A stretch of 64,000 bases of DNA, taken from Gracilariopsis chorda. Taxonomy: Eukaryota; Rhodophyta; Florideophyceae; Gracilariales; Gracilariaceae. The notes below the pieces were generated by a model. That model saw only the letters and a list, made by a program, of their open reading frames with translations, did no database searches and was not told where the DNA came from. Positions 62,929 to 64,000 of the stretch are shown here, piece after piece. Made by a program: the position numbers and the translations under genes. The stretch lies in the NCBI GenBank assembly GCA_003194525.1, contig NBIV01000024.1, positions 186,001-250,000 on the forward strand. The letters are read 5' to 3'. The stretch's first letter is position 1; each line of letters starts with the position of its first letter.

Positions 62929-63965
62929 ACAAAGGTAGCGTGATATTTGGTTGCCATAAAGGCATGAGCTTATGTTATGCAGAAGTAGAGAGGAAAGATA
63001 AGGAGACCCTAGTGGTGCTTGTAGGACACGAAGTTCGCGTCTGAAATCAGTTGTGCTCCAGTACATCTTCACTTCCTTGAAAGCCCATTCAACAGTTATG
63101 CGTCCCGATGACATAGCAGTTTTGAAAGCGCTTTGATCAGCATTCAGTTGAGATCCTTGGAATGGAACTTTTAGGTAGTTTCTCTTGTTGAATCCGCTAT
63201 TGCCATGCATACAAAACTGGACATCATCCCAATGCAGCGCTGTTTCTAATTGCTCGTCAATTTCAGACCTAGCGTACAACGTCCAGTCATGTCTTCTACC
63301 TTCCATGGGCCCATAATCATGAAGAATGGTACCACCGGGTGTAGTAACGGCTTGAAACTTTAAAGCATGTGTTTGTTTGTGCCTATTGTATACCACATTT
63401 TGAAGCCCTTAGTCATCAGGACGAGCAATTTTCCACACATTTCCATCAATAAATCCAATGCAGTTGTGTAATGCGTAGGTTTTATTCTATACTACTGCAA
63501 AGCACCTATTGGCATGTTGCTGTATATACTCTGGATGCAGTGGGCCGGTGATTAGGTTTTCGTGTTCAATAAAAAACGAATCAATGCTTTCCCAAAATAT
63601 CTCACTTAGTTTTGATGCATGTCTGCGAAAAATGACCTTTCGATCTGTATATCTGTTGGGCGTAGCAAGTCTACTGAGGATGATGCAAGTGGTAAGAAGG
63701 GAGTTCGTTTGTAACGGTTACGTGCTGTTTTGTATAAAGGTGGTGAGCATATGACGCTCGTCAGTTTCTCCATGTCTGCTTTAAGAAACCTAAAATGAAG
63801 TAGACATGTTTGATCACTCATAGAAGATAACACGTTCGCAAAGGTTGTCTGTGATATAAGATTGGTTTTCAATACGGCTTGCGAGTAATTTTTGAGTACG
63901 GACGATATTGAAGTACTGCAGGCAGTGCCTGTCAATGTTTTTGGAGATGCAGGAAATGAAGACAT
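62866..63965 (-). pseudogene. PIF/Harbinger-type DDE transposase, decayed
   Basis: Reading the minus strand from 63965: an N-terminal part with FRFLKADMEKLTSVICSP, then (in another frame from about 63606) HASKLSEIFWESIDSF and CIGFIDGNVWKIARP (first Asp). After a stop come VVYNRHKQTHALKFQ, GPMEGRRHDWTLYARS (second Asp), and GRITVEWAFKEVKMYW (catalytic Glu region). The end SCLYGNQISRYL runs into the inverted repeat and stops at 62866 with CGAMPQRGKTPKDVRD. I see one frameshift near 63606 and at least two in-frame stops (about 63408 and 63495), so it is inactive. The D-D-E layout and YNGHKR-like block give PIF/Harbinger with good confidence. Confidence 0.75.
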
Positions 63966-64000
63966 CGGTGTGATTTCTTAATCATGAATTGTTCATCGGT

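Overview
The window looks like nuclear DNA of a photosynthetic eukaryote, most likely a red alga, possibly a florideophyte such as Chondrus. This is inference. Host genes are compact and mostly intronless, and the two introns I can place are short GT-AG introns (110 and 187 nt). A Rieske protein and a phosphatidylglycerophosphate synthase carry plastid-type N-terminal extensions, and the Rieske protein begins with a phenylalanine-containing start typical of red-lineage plastid transit peptides. The Ty1/copia elements resemble the short-LTR aquatic (GalEa/PyRE1G1-like) type. No species can be proved from the sequence alone.

Layout. 1-1.73 kb: a decayed Helitron-type helicase end with flanking repeats and twin hairpins. 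2.7-17.45 kb: a host gene island. It holds a two-domain Golgi-type glycosyltransferase (-), an NDR/LATS-like AGC kinase with one intron (-), a PGP synthase (+), a six-helix membrane protein of unknown role (-), a plastid Rieske protein (+), a short-chain dehydrogenase with one intron (+) and a BSD2-like zinc-finger protein (-). 17.74-41.52 kb: a 23.8 kb nest of Ty1/copia elements (five copies, both orientations, 119-bp LTRs) bounded as a whole by one 5-bp duplication, ACAGT. 43.3-44.6 kb: a disordered basic host protein. 45-50.5 kb: a graveyard of DNA transposons and a LINE, including an element with terminal inverted repeats of about 0.8 kb set beside an older PIF/Harbinger transposase relic, and a perfect 59-bp palindrome. 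53.5-60.7 kb: a second host island with a CAMK-like kinase (+), methionine aminopeptidase 1 (-) divergent from an RBM39/CAPER-like splicing factor (+), and a FabZ-like hotdog protein (-). 61-64 kb: a decayed SANT/Myb-like transposon gene, a third copy of the long inverted repeat, and a decayed PIF/Harbinger transposase running off the window.

The host genes are housekeeping and regulatory genes (signalling kinases, lipid and plastid functions, splicing, N-terminal methionine removal) with no sign of a shared operon-like pathway. The most remarkable structure is the copia array. It has tandem copies joined LTR-to-LTR, an inverted junction giving arms of 4,544 bp around an 86-bp spacer, two identical non-LTR breakpoints, and a single target-site duplication centred on a small palindrome about 0.3 kb upstream of the BSD2-like gene.
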